A stretch of DNA of 64,000 bases from Ferruginibacter sp. (GTDB lineage Bacteria; Bacteroidota; Bacteroidia; Chitinophagales; Chitinophagaceae): contig JANXSK010000144.1 in assembly GCA_025352695.1 (NCBI GenBank), forward strand, positions 1-64,000, in the 5' to 3' direction. Every line of letters begins with the position of its first letter. The stretch's first letter is position 1. Below the pieces are notes generated by a model that worked only from the letters and a program-made list of their open reading frames with translations, had not been told where the DNA came from and did no database searches. The translations under genes and the position numbers were made by a program. Below are positions 52,741-60,998 of this stretch, piece after piece.

Positions 52741-53235
52741 ATGCCGCAGGAAACTATCAACGCAACGCCACTACAAACTAACAGGCCTTTGTTTTTAACT
52801 GTAATTTGTATAATGGGATTTATAGGAAGTATAGCTATTATCATTCAAAATAGTATTGGCTTTTTTAGAGCTGAAGCTGAAGTTGTACTAATCCAATCAG
52901 GTACTGAAAAAACACAATTAAAAAATCTTTTTTCATCTTCTGCAACTAGTTCATCTGAACCATTGACTATAAGTAACCTTACTACAGAAAATTTTGAAAA
53001 ATACTCTATTGGTGGTATTGTTGCTGCTTTGCTTTGTTTGATTGGAGTAGTTTTAATGTGGCTGCATAAAAAATCTGGTTTTTATTCTTTTGTTCTGGGC
53101 ACTTTTTTTAACATTATTACCCATTTTTTATTATTTGGTGATAATATTGGCGCCATGGGATTATCTATGCTATGGGCTTTAATTGGTCTGTTGCTTGTTA
53201 TTTTGTACAGCAAGTTTTTAAATAGCATGGACTAA
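52741..53235 (+). CDS. Hypothetical four-helix membrane protein
   Basis: I do not recognise the family. I start it at the ATG at 52741 and not at the TTG at 52735. The 164 residues contain about four hydrophobic segments: PLFLTVICIMGFIGSIAIIIQN, YSIGGIVAALLCLIGVVLMWL, SGFYSFVLGTFFNIITHFLLF and AMGLSMLWALIGLLLVILYS. Between the first and second lies a serine/threonine-rich loop. It stands alone before rpsO. Small membrane proteins of this layout (DUF-type) are frequent in Bacteroidota, without known function. Confidence 0.6.
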   Translation: MPQETINATPLQTNRPLFLTVICIMGFIGSIAIIIQNSIGFFRAEAEVVLIQSGTEKTQLKNLFSSSATSSSEPLTISNLTTENFEKYSIGGIVAALLCLIGVVLMWLHKKSGFYSFVLGTFFNIITHFLLFGDNIGAMGLSMLWALIGLLLVILYSKFLNSMD

Positions 53236-53393
53236 TAATTATTGATTTTCTTTTAAAAATCGGCAGCCTTGTTATACTAAATTTTTTTAATTAAAAAGGT
53301 ATAAAAACACGCAATGAATTACAATTATTACCATACTTGTTTTTTTAATTATTCAAATTCATTTAGTATCGTTTTAAAATCAGATATTTTTCT

Positions 53394-53401
53394 TACTTTT
53401 G
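53394..53401 (+). promoter_or_regulatory. Candidate -7 element of the rpsO promoter
   Basis: TACTTTTG matches TAnnTTTG exactly and lies 51 bases before the rpsO ATG. The -33 region is only weakly TTG-like. Confidence 0.45.
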
Positions 53402-53452
53402 CATCCGAATAAAAAAAGACTAATTAACAAAGACGTTATTAAAAAAAAAGAA

Positions 53453-53725
53453 ATGCCTTACTTAACAATCGAAAAAAAAGCGAAAATTTTTACAGACTTT
53501 GGTGGTATAGCTGCCAATACAGGATCAATTGAAGGTCAGGTTGCTCTATTAACAGAGCGTATCAACCATATTTCTGATCATCTTAAAATCAATAAAAAAG
53601 ATTTCTCCTCTCAACGTGGATTGATGATGATGGTTGGTAAACGCAAGCGTTTATTAACTTATCTTAGTAAACATGATTTAACTGGCTACAGAAGTTTAAT
53701 TGAAAAGTTAGGTCTGCGTAAATAA
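53453..53725 (+). CDS. rpsO: 30S ribosomal protein S15
   Basis: The 16S rRNA-binding protein of the small-subunit platform. The conserved core is unmistakable: [49 protein letters not shown] and [11 protein letters not shown]. The track adds 18 residues from a GTG/TTG-type upstream codon; the ATG at 53453 ([13 protein letters not shown]) gives 90 residues, the normal S15 length. The pnp gene follows 127 bases downstream, the classical rpsO-pnp order, with a hairpin between them. Confidence 0.97.
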   Translation: MPYLTIEKKAKIFTDFGGIAANTGSIEGQVALLTERINHISDHLKINKKDFSSQRGLMMMVGKRKRLLTYLSKHDLTGYRSLIEKLGLRK

Positions 53726-53750
53726 TAAAATAAACATGTTTAAATAATTT

Positions 53751-53783
53751 AATTCCCAACTATAGTTATTACAGTTGGGAATT
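53751..53783 (+). ncRNA. rpsO-pnp intergenic hairpin
   Basis: AATTCCCAACT and AGTTGGGAATT are perfect 11-base arms around an 11-base loop, 25 bases after the rpsO stop. The T content after the stem is poor (CCTGTTATTT). It could be a weak terminator or an RNA-processing/stability hairpin. In E. coli, a hairpin at the equivalent place is cut by RNase III in pnp autoregulation. Confidence 0.65.
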
Positions 53784-53852
53784 CCTGTTATTTACACCCG
53801 TTTTTAAAATGGGATTGCATTACATTTCTTCGTATTTTATAATAAATTATAT

Positions 53853-55982
53853 ATGAGTTTAACAACTAAATCAGTCACTTTTGATATAGGTGGCGGCCGT
53901 ATGGTTACCATAGAAACTGGTAAAATGGCTCGCCAGGCAGATGGGGCGGTTACTGTTCGCCAGGGAAATTGTATTTTATTAGCTACTGTAGTGGCTAATA
54001 AAGAACCTAAAGATGGACAAAGCTTTTTTCCTTTATCTGTAGATTATCAGGAGAAATTTTCATCCGCAGGCAGGGTGCCAGGTTCTTTCTTTAAAAGAGA
54101 AGCACGTTTAAATGATTACGAAATTTTAACCAGCCGTTTAATTGATAGGGCTTTGCGTCCTTTATTTCCTGAAGATTATTTATGTGATGTACAGGTATTA
54201 ATTAGTTTGGTATCAAGTGATGCGGAAGTTTTACCTGATGCATTGGCTTGTTTGGCAGCATCAGCAGCTTTAGCTGTTTCTAATATCCCCATTCAGGAAA
54301 TTATTTCTGAGGTACGTATTGGTAGAAAAAATGGAACTTTTATTGTTAATCCAAGCCGCACAGAATCAGCTGAATGTGATCTTGAGTTTATTATTGCCGC
54401 TACCGAAAATAACATTATGATGGTAGAAGGTGAAGCAAATGAGTGTCAGGAAGAAGACCTCATTAAAGCAATTGAGCTAGGCCATGAAGCTATTAAAATA
54501 CAGATTAAGGCACAGGCAGATTTGAGAGATCAGGTAGGTAGTTCTGTTAAAAGAGAATACACTAAACCTTACCGCAACGAAGAACTAAATGAGAAAATAA
54601 GTGCTTTTGCAAAAGATAAAATGTATGCTATTTCAGCATCGGCTTCTGCAAAGCATGAAAGGACGGATGCTTATGCAGCTTTAAAAACAGCGGTAAAAGA
54701 ATTTTTAGGTGAGGAATTGTTAAGTGAAGATAAAGCCCTGATTGGTCATTATTTTGGGGAGTTGCAATATTACGTAGTTAGAGATATGATCCTAAACGAC
54801 AGAAAGCGTTTAGATGGTAGAGGAACAGAAGACATTCGTGACTTATCGATGGAAACAAGTATTTTACCAACTCCACATGGTTCTTCGTTATTTACAAGAG
54901 GCGAAACACAATCACTTACAACGGTTACCTTCGGAACACCTTTAGATGAGTTATTGGTTGAAAGTGCTTTCAAATCTGATTATACTAAATTCATTTTACA
55001 TTATAATTTTCCTCCGTTTTCAACAGGCGAAGTAAAAATGATGAGAGGTGTTGGTCGAAGAGAAGTTGGTCACGGTAATTTGGCTATGCGTTCTTTAAAG
55101 AAAATGATGCCAGGCAAAGAATATCCATATACCGTAAGGGTAGTAAGTGATATTTTGGAATCAAATGGTTCTTCCTCTATGGCTACAGTTTGTGCCGGTT
55201 CATTGGCTTTAATGGATGCAGGTGTACCTATTAAAAAACATGTTAGTGGCGTAGCAATGGGCCTTATTAAAAAAGAAGACCAGTTTGCAGTACTAACAGA
55301 TATTTTAGGAGATGAAGATCATTTAGGTGATATGGATTTTAAAGTTACTGGTACTCGTGATGGTATTTGTGGTGTGCAGATGGATATTAAAGTGGATGGT
55401 TTAAGTATGGATATTATGCGCTCAGCATTAGCGCAGGCACGCAAGGGGCGCTTACATATTTTGGATGCCATGTACGAATGTATGCCTGCCCACAGAGAAG
55501 AGGTGAAGCCACATGCACCAAGAATGGTTAAATTAACCATTGATAAAGAATACATTGGTGCAGTGATAGGGCCAGGTGGTAAAGTGATTCAGGAAATGCA
55601 ACGTGAAACCGGTGCTACTATTAATATTGAAGAAGTTAACAATGTAGGAGAAGTAAGTGTGTTCTCTGCGTCTAAAGAAAGTTTGGATAAAGCAGTAAAC
55701 TGGATTAAAGGATTGGTAGCTGTACCTGTTGTTGGGGATACGTATGAAGGAACGGTGAAGAGCATTAAAGAATTTGGTGCTTTTGTGGAGTTTCTTCCAA
55801 AAAAAGAAGGATTATTGCACATTAGTGAAATAAGCTGGAAACGTTTGGAAACTATGGATGGTATCTTTAAAGAAGGTGATAGGGTAAAGGTGAAGTTATT
55901 AGAGATTGATCAACGTACCGGCAAATTTAAGTTAAGCCGAAAAGCATTGATGCCAAAGCCGGAAGCACCAACAAATAATTAA
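53853..55982 (+). CDS. pnp: Polyribonucleotide nucleotidyltransferase (PNPase)
   Basis: The phosphorolytic 3'-5' exoribonuclease of the degradosome. Two RNase PH domains are seen: the first starts GGGRMVTIETGKMARQADGAVTVRQG and contains FFPLSVDYQEKFSSAGRVPGSFFKREAR; the second contains LDGRGTEDIRDLSMETSILPTPHGSSLFTRGETQSLTTVTFG and SDILESNGSSSMATVCAGSLALMDAGVP, with the catalytic aspartates in LGDEDHLGDMDFKVTGT. The KH domain (YIGAVIGPGGKVIQEMQRETGATINIEE) and S1 domain (GDTYEGTVKSIKEFGAFVEFLPKKEGLLHISEIS) complete it. At 709 residues it is full length. Confidence 0.97.
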   Translation: MSLTTKSVTFDIGGGRMVTIETGKMARQADGAVTVRQGNCILLATVVANKEPKDGQSFFPLSVDYQEKFSSAGRVPGSFFKREARLNDYEILTSRLIDRALRPLFPEDYLCDVQVLISLVSSDAEVLPDALACLAASAALAVSNIPIQEIISEVRIGRKNGTFIVNPSRTESAECDLEFIIAATENNIMMVEGEANECQEEDLIKAIELGHEAIKIQIKAQADLRDQVGSSVKREYTKPYRNEELNEKISAFAKDKMYAISASASAKHERTDAYAALKTAVKEFLGEELLSEDKALIGHYFGELQYYVVRDMILNDRKRLDGRGTEDIRDLSMETSILPTPHGSSLFTRGETQSLTTVTFGTPLDELLVESAFKSDYTKFILHYNFPPFSTGEVKMMRGVGRREVGHGNLAMRSLKKMMPGKEYPYTVRVVSDILESNGSSSMATVCAGSLALMDAGVPIKKHVSGVAMGLIKKEDQFAVLTDILGDEDHLGDMDFKVTGTRDGICGVQMDIKVDGLSMDIMRSALAQARKGRLHILDAMYECMPAHREEVKPHAPRMVKLTIDKEYIGAVIGPGGKVIQEMQRETGATINIEEVNNVGEVSVFSASKESLDKAVNWIKGLVAVPVVGDTYEGTVKSIKEFGAFVEFLPKKEGLLHISEISWKRLETMDGIFKEGDRVKVKLLEIDQRTGKFKLSRKALMPKPEAPTNN

Positions 55983-56001
55983 TTTTATTTCAACGTAATT
56001 T

Positions 56002-56030
56002 ACTCCGGAAATATATTTCCGGAGTTTTTT
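56002..56030 (+). terminator. Intrinsic terminator of pnp
   Basis: ACTCCGGAAA, loop TATA, TTTCCGGAGT, then a T run: ten perfect pairs, 20 bases after the pnp stop. Confidence 0.93.
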
Positions 56031-56241
56031 ATGCACTATTATTTACAGCATAAAAAAATTGTCCAGGCTAAGAAGCAATGATAAGCACCGTTGCATCGCC
56101 CTCTTTTACAATTTACCTTTTAGAAACTTTTATTACAGAATAGGCAAAAGTTAAATAATAATTCTTCATAACAACAACTGTAGGACAAATTAAGAAATCA
56201 TATAACTGTGCTACTTTACAAAATGGAGGCAAAAAAAATCT

Positions 56242-57060
56242 ATGAATTATATAGCAGTTGATTTTGAAACATCCCAACCAGAACAATCAGAACAATTAGT
56301 GGCCTTATTAAGCGACCAGGGTTTTGAAGGGTTTGAAGAAATCGGTAATAGTTTAAATGCATTTATTATTGAAAAAAATTTCAATGAAATAGCTTTCAAT
56401 ACCATCATGGAATTATTTCCTTTATTGGAGTACAAAAAATCGATTGTTGAAAATATTAACTGGAACCAGCAATGGGAGGAAAGTTTTCAACCTGTAGTAG
56501 TAGAAAATTTTGTTGCTGTCAGGGCTAGTTTTCATCAACCAATAAAGGAGGTACAATACGAAATTGTCATTACTCCTAAAATGAGTTTTGGCACCGGCCA
56601 CCATGCAACTACTTATTTAATGATCCAACAAATGCAATTGATCAATTTTAAGGGTAAAAAAGTTTTGGATTTTGGAACAGGCACTGGAATACTCGCTATT
56701 TTAGCTGAAAAATTAGGTGCTTCAAAAGTAGTAGCAATTGACAATGATGAATGGAGTATCACCAATGCAAAAGAAAATATACGGCAGAACAATTGTAATA
56801 AAATTACGATTGAACAACATGACACCATTCCTTTATTTGAAAAGTATGAGGTAATATTGGCGAATATTAATTTATATGTAATTACAGCCAATCTTGAGTT
56901 TATAGAAACTGTCTCAAATGCAGGATGTAGACTATTGTTAAGTGGTTTTTTAAAAGAGAATGAAGCAGTAATGCAGGAAACAATCAGCAATGCGGGGTTT
57001 CAATACATATCTACCCAACAAAAAGGAGATTGGATAACAATACATGCTGTTAAACAGTAA
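56242..57060 (+). CDS. prmA: Ribosomal protein L11 methyltransferase
   Basis: A SAM-dependent methyltransferase that trimethylates ribosomal protein L11. The N-terminal substrate-recognition domain (about residues 1-70, DQGFEGFEEIGNSLNAFI) is followed by KMSFGTGHHATTYLMIQQMQ, the SAM motif VLDFGTGTGILAILAEKLGASKVVAIDND, and EVILANINLYVI at the catalytic N-P/I-x-x position. NWNQQWEESFQPVVV is the linker typical of PrmA. At 272 residues it is slightly shorter than the E. coli protein (293), as in other Bacteroidota. It is a monocistronic-looking gene following the pnp terminator. Confidence 0.92.
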   Translation: MNYIAVDFETSQPEQSEQLVALLSDQGFEGFEEIGNSLNAFIIEKNFNEIAFNTIMELFPLLEYKKSIVENINWNQQWEESFQPVVVENFVAVRASFHQPIKEVQYEIVITPKMSFGTGHHATTYLMIQQMQLINFKGKKVLDFGTGTGILAILAEKLGASKVVAIDNDEWSITNAKENIRQNNCNKITIEQHDTIPLFEKYEVILANINLYVITANLEFIETVSNAGCRLLLSGFLKENEAVMQETISNAGFQYISTQQKGDWITIHAVKQ

Positions 57061-57124
57061 CATTTTTCTATTTATAAGGTATAGGATTAACAATTTTAAA
57101 TGTATCATCAAAGGTAAAAATTGA

Positions 57125-57132
57125 TATATTTG
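57125..57132 (+). promoter_or_regulatory. Candidate -7 element of the plsY promoter
   Basis: TATATTTG matches TAnnTTTG, 25 bases before the plsY ATG. No clear -33 TTG is seen. Confidence 0.4.
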
Positions 57133-57157
57133 TGAAAACACTATTCACTAAAAAACA

Positions 57158-57805
57158 ATGAAGGAATTATTAATAATAGTTATTGCTTATTTTATTGGCT
57201 CAATTCCGTCTGCATTAATTGTCAGTAAAAAATTTTTCGGGGTTGATATCCGGGATTACGGTAGTGGTAATATGGGCGCAACAAATACATTTAGGGTATT
57301 AGGCTCAAGATATGGAACCATTGTAATGATTTTTGATATTTTGAAAGGGATGGCAGCTGTTGGGCTCTATAATTTTTTGCCAGCTTATTTAAATGATGAA
57401 TGGGCAAGAACTAACCTGATGGTAGGTTTAGGACTTGCCGCTGTAGTGGGGCATGTATTTCCTATTTTTGCTCAGTTTAAAGGTGGAAAAGGGGTAGCAA
57501 CATTATTTGGTATGATGCTGGCCATTCAACCAGTTATTGCAGGTAGTTGTGTGGGAGTTTTTCTATTGGTTTTATTTCTTACAAGATATGTTTCTTTAAG
57601 TTCTATTTTAGCAGGTTTGTCATTACCTATTTGCGTATTATGGATTTGGAATGACGACGTAGTTATTTATAGGATTTTTGCTGTGTTGGTAGCGGTACTA
57701 ATTCTTCTTACGCACCAAAAAAATATAATGAAGATTTTGCGAGGCAGCGAAAGCAGGGTTCCAATTTTCAAAAGTAGAGACAGGCGGAGAGCTCGTCGTA
57801 AATAG
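57158..57805 (+). CDS. plsY: Glycerol-3-phosphate acyltransferase PlsY
   Basis: The integral membrane enzyme that transfers acyl from acyl-phosphate to glycerol-3-phosphate, the first step of phospholipid synthesis. Its motifs are clear: YFIGSIPSALIVSKKFFGVDIRDYGSGNMGATNTFRVLG, GHVFPIFAQFKGGKGVATLFGMML and the C-terminal LILLTHQKNIMKILRGSESRV. Five membrane helices are predicted by eye. The 215 residues include a short basic tail (SRDRRRARRK). It probably ends at the hairpin that starts in its stop codon. Confidence 0.95.
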   Translation: MKELLIIVIAYFIGSIPSALIVSKKFFGVDIRDYGSGNMGATNTFRVLGSRYGTIVMIFDILKGMAAVGLYNFLPAYLNDEWARTNLMVGLGLAAVVGHVFPIFAQFKGGKGVATLFGMMLAIQPVIAGSCVGVFLLVLFLTRYVSLSSILAGLSLPICVLWIWNDDVVIYRIFAVLVAVLILLTHQKNIMKILRGSESRVPIFKSRDRRRARRK

Positions 57806-57828
57806 CCTATATACCTCAGGCTTTTTTT
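57804..57828 (+). terminator. Likely terminator of plsY
   Basis: AGCCT, a 9-base loop, AGGCT and a run of seven T. The stem is short (five to six pairs) but the T tract is good. Confidence 0.6.
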
Positions 57829-57910
57829 CCAAAATAAAATTAATTTTTAAAATAAGTTTATCTTTTAAATATTGGTACGCCAATTGTTTAAAAGTATAAA
57901 AATACGAACA

Positions 57911-58717
57911 ATGAAAAAAATAATTATCCTGTTGGTTACACTTTCCGTTTTTGTATCCTGCACCCGTAATGCAGTTACAGGGCGCAACCAGCTAAGTTTA
58001 TTACCAGAAAGTCAGTTGCAACAAATGGCAGTAAGTGAATACCAAAGTTTTTTATCTAAAAATAATGTTGTAAGCACAAATACGAATAAAGATGCAGAGA
58101 TGGTAAGGCGTGTGGGAACACGTATTGCCGCAGCTATTACAACCTATTATACAAAACAAGGTAAGGGACAAGTTTTGGATGGATATAAATGGGAATTTAA
58201 CCTTGTAGATAATAAGGAAGTAAATGCATGGTGTATGCCTGGAGGAAAGGTAGTTGTTTACACAGGCTTATTACCAGTTACTCAAAATGAGGCAGCATTA
58301 GCGGTTGTATTGGGGCACGAAATAACTCATGCAGTAGCCAGGCATGGCAATGAAAGGATGAGCCAGGAAATGTTGACACAAGGATTGGGAGCTATTGTAA
58401 ATGTTGCTACTGCTAGCAATCCTAAAATAAACAGTATTTTTAATACAGTTTATGGTCCAGGAAGCCAGATCGGATATGCACTTCCAAACTCCCGTAGCCA
58501 GGAATATGAAGCTGATCATTTTGGATTAATATTTTCAGCTATGGCAGGTTATAACCCTCGAGAAGCTGTTACTTTTTGGGAAAGAATGGCAGCTGCAAGT
58601 GGAGGACAAAAACCACCTGAAATATTAAGTACTCATCCTGCTGATGCAAATAGAATTGCAAAAATTAAAGGCTATATGGATGAGGCATTAAAATATTACA
58701 AACCTGTAGGTAAATAA
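57911..58717 (+). CDS. M48 family metallopeptidase, lipoprotein
   Basis: A periplasmic zinc peptidase of the BepA/LoiP/HtpX-like M48 group. The zinc motif is HEITHAVARHGNERMS, with the third ligand in SRSQEYEADHFGLIFSAMAGYNPREAV. The track starts 13 codons upstream; I use the ATG at 57911 because it gives the lipoprotein leader MKKIIILLVTLSVFVSCTRN (cysteine about 17) and a 268-residue protein of normal length. VTGRNQLSLLPESQLQQMAVSEYQ is the standard N-terminal phrase of this group. Such proteins act in outer-membrane protein quality control. A strong terminator follows. Confidence 0.92.
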   Translation: MKKIIILLVTLSVFVSCTRNAVTGRNQLSLLPESQLQQMAVSEYQSFLSKNNVVSTNTNKDAEMVRRVGTRIAAAITTYYTKQGKGQVLDGYKWEFNLVDNKEVNAWCMPGGKVVVYTGLLPVTQNEAALAVVLGHEITHAVARHGNERMSQEMLTQGLGAIVNVATASNPKINSIFNTVYGPGSQIGYALPNSRSQEYEADHFGLIFSAMAGYNPREAVTFWERMAAASGGQKPPEILSTHPADANRIAKIKGYMDEALKYYKPVGK

Positions 58718-58734
58718 AAACTTCATATTATAAT

Positions 58735-58768
58735 AAAAAAGACTTCCTTATTTCGGGAAGTCTTTTTT
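58735..58768 (+). terminator. Intrinsic terminator of the M48 peptidase gene
   Basis: AAAAAAGACTTCC, short loop, GGAAGTCTTTTTT: thirteen pairs with a T run. Confidence 0.93.
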
Positions 58769-58917
58769 ATTTCAGCTTAAAAAAAAGGGGTAACTTCGTA
58801 TATTCCATTATATCACTTTGTCCTACTATTATCCTTTTCTATACAAAAACTTCTTTCTATACAATTTTTTATGTATAGCTTAATAACTTTTTTGCCATTT
58901 TTTAAACCCTTATTATT

Positions 58918-59580
58918 ATGGAAGTTTTAGTGCCATCACAAACAATATTGGAAAAATTACAATTAAAGGATGAAAAAAATCTTTTGATACAAGGATTACC
59001 TTCCACTATAGAAAAACAGTTTATTAAGTTATCTTTTGCCAAAAATATCACTCCACTTTTAAAAATAAAGAAAATTGATTTTGCATTGGTCTTTGCAATT
59101 AGCAAAAATCAATTAAGCGATATACTGAGAGATGTTTTACCGTCTTTAAATGAAAATGCAAAGTTTTGGATTGCTTATCCAAAACAAACTTCTAAAATTG
59201 TAAGCGATCTTTCAAGGGATAGCAACTGGGAATGTGTCGCGAAATTAGGATACGAAGGTGTGAAGATGATATCATTGGATCATGTTTGGTGTGCTATGCG
59301 ATTTAAAAAATCTGAATACGTCAAACATACTGTTGGAGAAGTAGTGCATCTTCAATACATAAATACTGAATCAAGGAGTATAACAACACCGCCCGAATTG
59401 GAAAAATTATTCTCTGAAAACATAGAAGCAAAGAAATTTTTTGACTGCCTTTCCTTTTCAAATAAAAAGGAATATGTAGTTTGGATAACCGGTACTAAAA
59501 AGAAAGAAACCAAAATAGCCCGTTTAGAGGCAACTATTGAAAAATTAAATAACGGTAGAAAAAATCCATCAGATAAATAA
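58918..59580 (+). CDS. DUF3052-like domain fused to YdeI/OmpD-associated (OmdA) domain
   Basis: A 220-residue soluble protein of two parts. The N-terminal 140 residues (TILEKLQLKDEKNLLIQGLPS, FALVFAISKNQLSDILRDVLPSLNENAKFWIAYPKQ, LDHVWCAMRFK) read like DUF3052. The C-terminal 60 residues (TPPELEKLFSENIEAKKFFDCLSFSNKKEYVVWITGTKKKETKIARLEATIEKLNNGRK) match the OmdA/YdeI bacteriocin-protection domain. Neither domain has a known biochemical activity; some YdeI-type proteins are linked to resistance to antimicrobial peptides. It is preceded by the M48 terminator and converges with the next gene, from which it is separated by 2 bases. Confidence 0.68.
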   Translation: MEVLVPSQTILEKLQLKDEKNLLIQGLPSTIEKQFIKLSFAKNITPLLKIKKIDFALVFAISKNQLSDILRDVLPSLNENAKFWIAYPKQTSKIVSDLSRDSNWECVAKLGYEGVKMISLDHVWCAMRFKKSEYVKHTVGEVVHLQYINTESRSITTPPELEKLFSENIEAKKFFDCLSFSNKKEYVVWITGTKKKETKIARLEATIEKLNNGRKNPSDK

Positions 59581-59582
59581 CA

Positions 59583-60104
59583 TCAGCTTATTGTTGACAC
59601 ACTAAAATTGAATCGGTTAGCCACCCAGCTATTCTTAATTGAAATGAGCCAATTTTCGAGTAATGCTTTTTTGGTAGCTACTGTATTGTTAAAATAAATG
59701 GTTTCTCCATCAATAAATTTATTTTCAACAGCATAAGTTAATTGCGATAAAGGGAGTAATTGCACTTTGTCTTTTATAATAAATGCCAGGGTTTGTCTTT
59801 CAAACATAGCTACTTTAAATTGTTTCTCTATTGCTTTTATAACATGTACAGAGGTATCGGTGCTGCAGCCACTTACTCCGGCAACACTTTCATCCGCCAT
59901 TAATACAATAAATTGGCCAAAAAATAAATTAGCATATCCTTTTACAGTTGCTCCATGACTTTTCCAATTGCTTACAAACTCTTCCAGAATTTCTTCTATC
60001 TGTAAAGCTTCGCTAAGAAAAAATAAGCGGCTGCATTGGTAAATCCATACTTTAGAAGTGGGCGAAAAATCTTCCGGAATTTGTTCTTTAAAATCTATAT
60101 TCAT
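59583..60104 (-). CDS. Conserved Bacteroidota hypothetical protein (often mislabelled 'ABC transporter ATPase')
   Basis: A 173-residue soluble protein with no Walker motifs. Phrases such as SKVWIYQCSRLFFLSEALQIEEILEEFVSNWKSHG, FFGQFIVLMADESVAGVSGCSTDTSVHVIKAIEKQF, GETIYFNNTVATKKALLENWLISI match a protein widespread in Flavobacteriia and relatives. From memory it is often annotated as an ABC transporter ATPase without basis. The conserved GCSxDxSVH segment could be a functional site. The gene is 9 bases downstream of the CCG-domain gene, on the same strand, so they are probably co-transcribed. Confidence 0.65.
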   Translation of the reverse strand: MNIDFKEQIPEDFSPTSKVWIYQCSRLFFLSEALQIEEILEEFVSNWKSHGATVKGYANLFFGQFIVLMADESVAGVSGCSTDTSVHVIKAIEKQFKVAMFERQTLAFIIKDKVQLLPLSQLTYAVENKFIDGETIYFNNTVATKKALLENWLISIKNSWVANRFNFSVSTIS

Positions 60105-60113
60105 ACTATAAAA

Positions 60114-60893
60114 TTATTGTAATGATGCGGCAATCAGTTCAGCAATATCAAATACTTCAACCTCCTCTTCTTTGTTACTATTTTTTACACCATCTGTCAT
60201 CATTGTATTGCAAAACGGACAAGCAGCTGCAATTATTGATGCACCGGTTTCAAGTGCCTCCTTTGCCCGTTCAAAGTTTATACGGGTATCGCCTTTTTCT
60301 TCTTCCTTAAACATTTGTGCACCACCTGCACCACAACACAAACCATTGCTTTTGCAACGCTTCATCTCTACCAATTCCGCATCCAGCGCTTCCAAAACTT
60401 TTCTGGGTGCATCGTAAATATTATTTGCCCTGCCTAGATAACAACTATCATGATAAGTAATTTTTTTTCCTTTAAAATTACCACCTTCCAATAATGTTAT
60501 TTTGCCTTCATCAATTAATTGCTGTATAAAACTGGCATGATGAATAACCTCGTAATTGCCACCTAACTCCGGATATTCATTTTTCAAAGTATTAAAACAA
60601 TGTGGGCAGGCCGTTACAATTTTCTTAATATTATAACTATTCAATACCTGAATATTTTGGTAAGCCATCATTTGAAACATAAACTCGTTGCCGGCACGCC
60701 TTGCAGGATCTCCGCTACACATTTCTTCTTTTCCTAATATTGCATATTTAATACCAACATGGTTTAAAATAGTAGCAAATGCTTTAGTTATTTTTTGTGC
60801 CCGTTGATCAAAACTTCCTGCACAACCTACCCAAAATAAAATTTCGGGGCTTTCGCTATTGGCTGTCATTTCTGCCAGCGTTGGTACCTGCAT
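60114..60893 (-). CDS. CCG-domain (Fe-S)-binding oxidoreductase subunit
   Basis: A 259-residue protein with two cysteine-rich CCG-type domains as in heterodisulfide reductase HdrB, GlpC and LutA. The first has FWVGCAGSFDQRAQ, EEMCSGDPARR and IVTACPHCFNTLKNEYP; the second has TYHDSCYLGRANNIYDAPRKVLEAL, NGLCCGAGGAQMF and IAAACPFCNTMMTDGVK. These cysteines bind non-cubane or 4Fe-4S clusters in electron transfer. The ferredoxin-type partner that usually lies beside it is not in the window upstream (an ATP-grasp gene is divergent). The electron donor and acceptor are unknown. Confidence 0.85.
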   Translation of the reverse strand: MQVPTLAEMTANSESPEILFWVGCAGSFDQRAQKITKAFATILNHVGIKYAILGKEEMCSGDPARRAGNEFMFQMMAYQNIQVLNSYNIKKIVTACPHCFNTLKNEYPELGGNYEVIHHASFIQQLIDEGKITLLEGGNFKGKKITYHDSCYLGRANNIYDAPRKVLEALDAELVEMKRCKSNGLCCGAGGAQMFKEEEKGDTRINFERAKEALETGASIIAAACPFCNTMMTDGVKNSNKEEEVEVFDIAELIAASLQ

Positions 60894-60998
60894 ACGATTG
60901 ATTTTAAAAGAATAACAAAAGTAATTAAATGTTTACTGTTTTATGTAGTGTGTTTATTGTTGAATTTAAGATGTTAATTTTAAACAATAATTAGTTGA

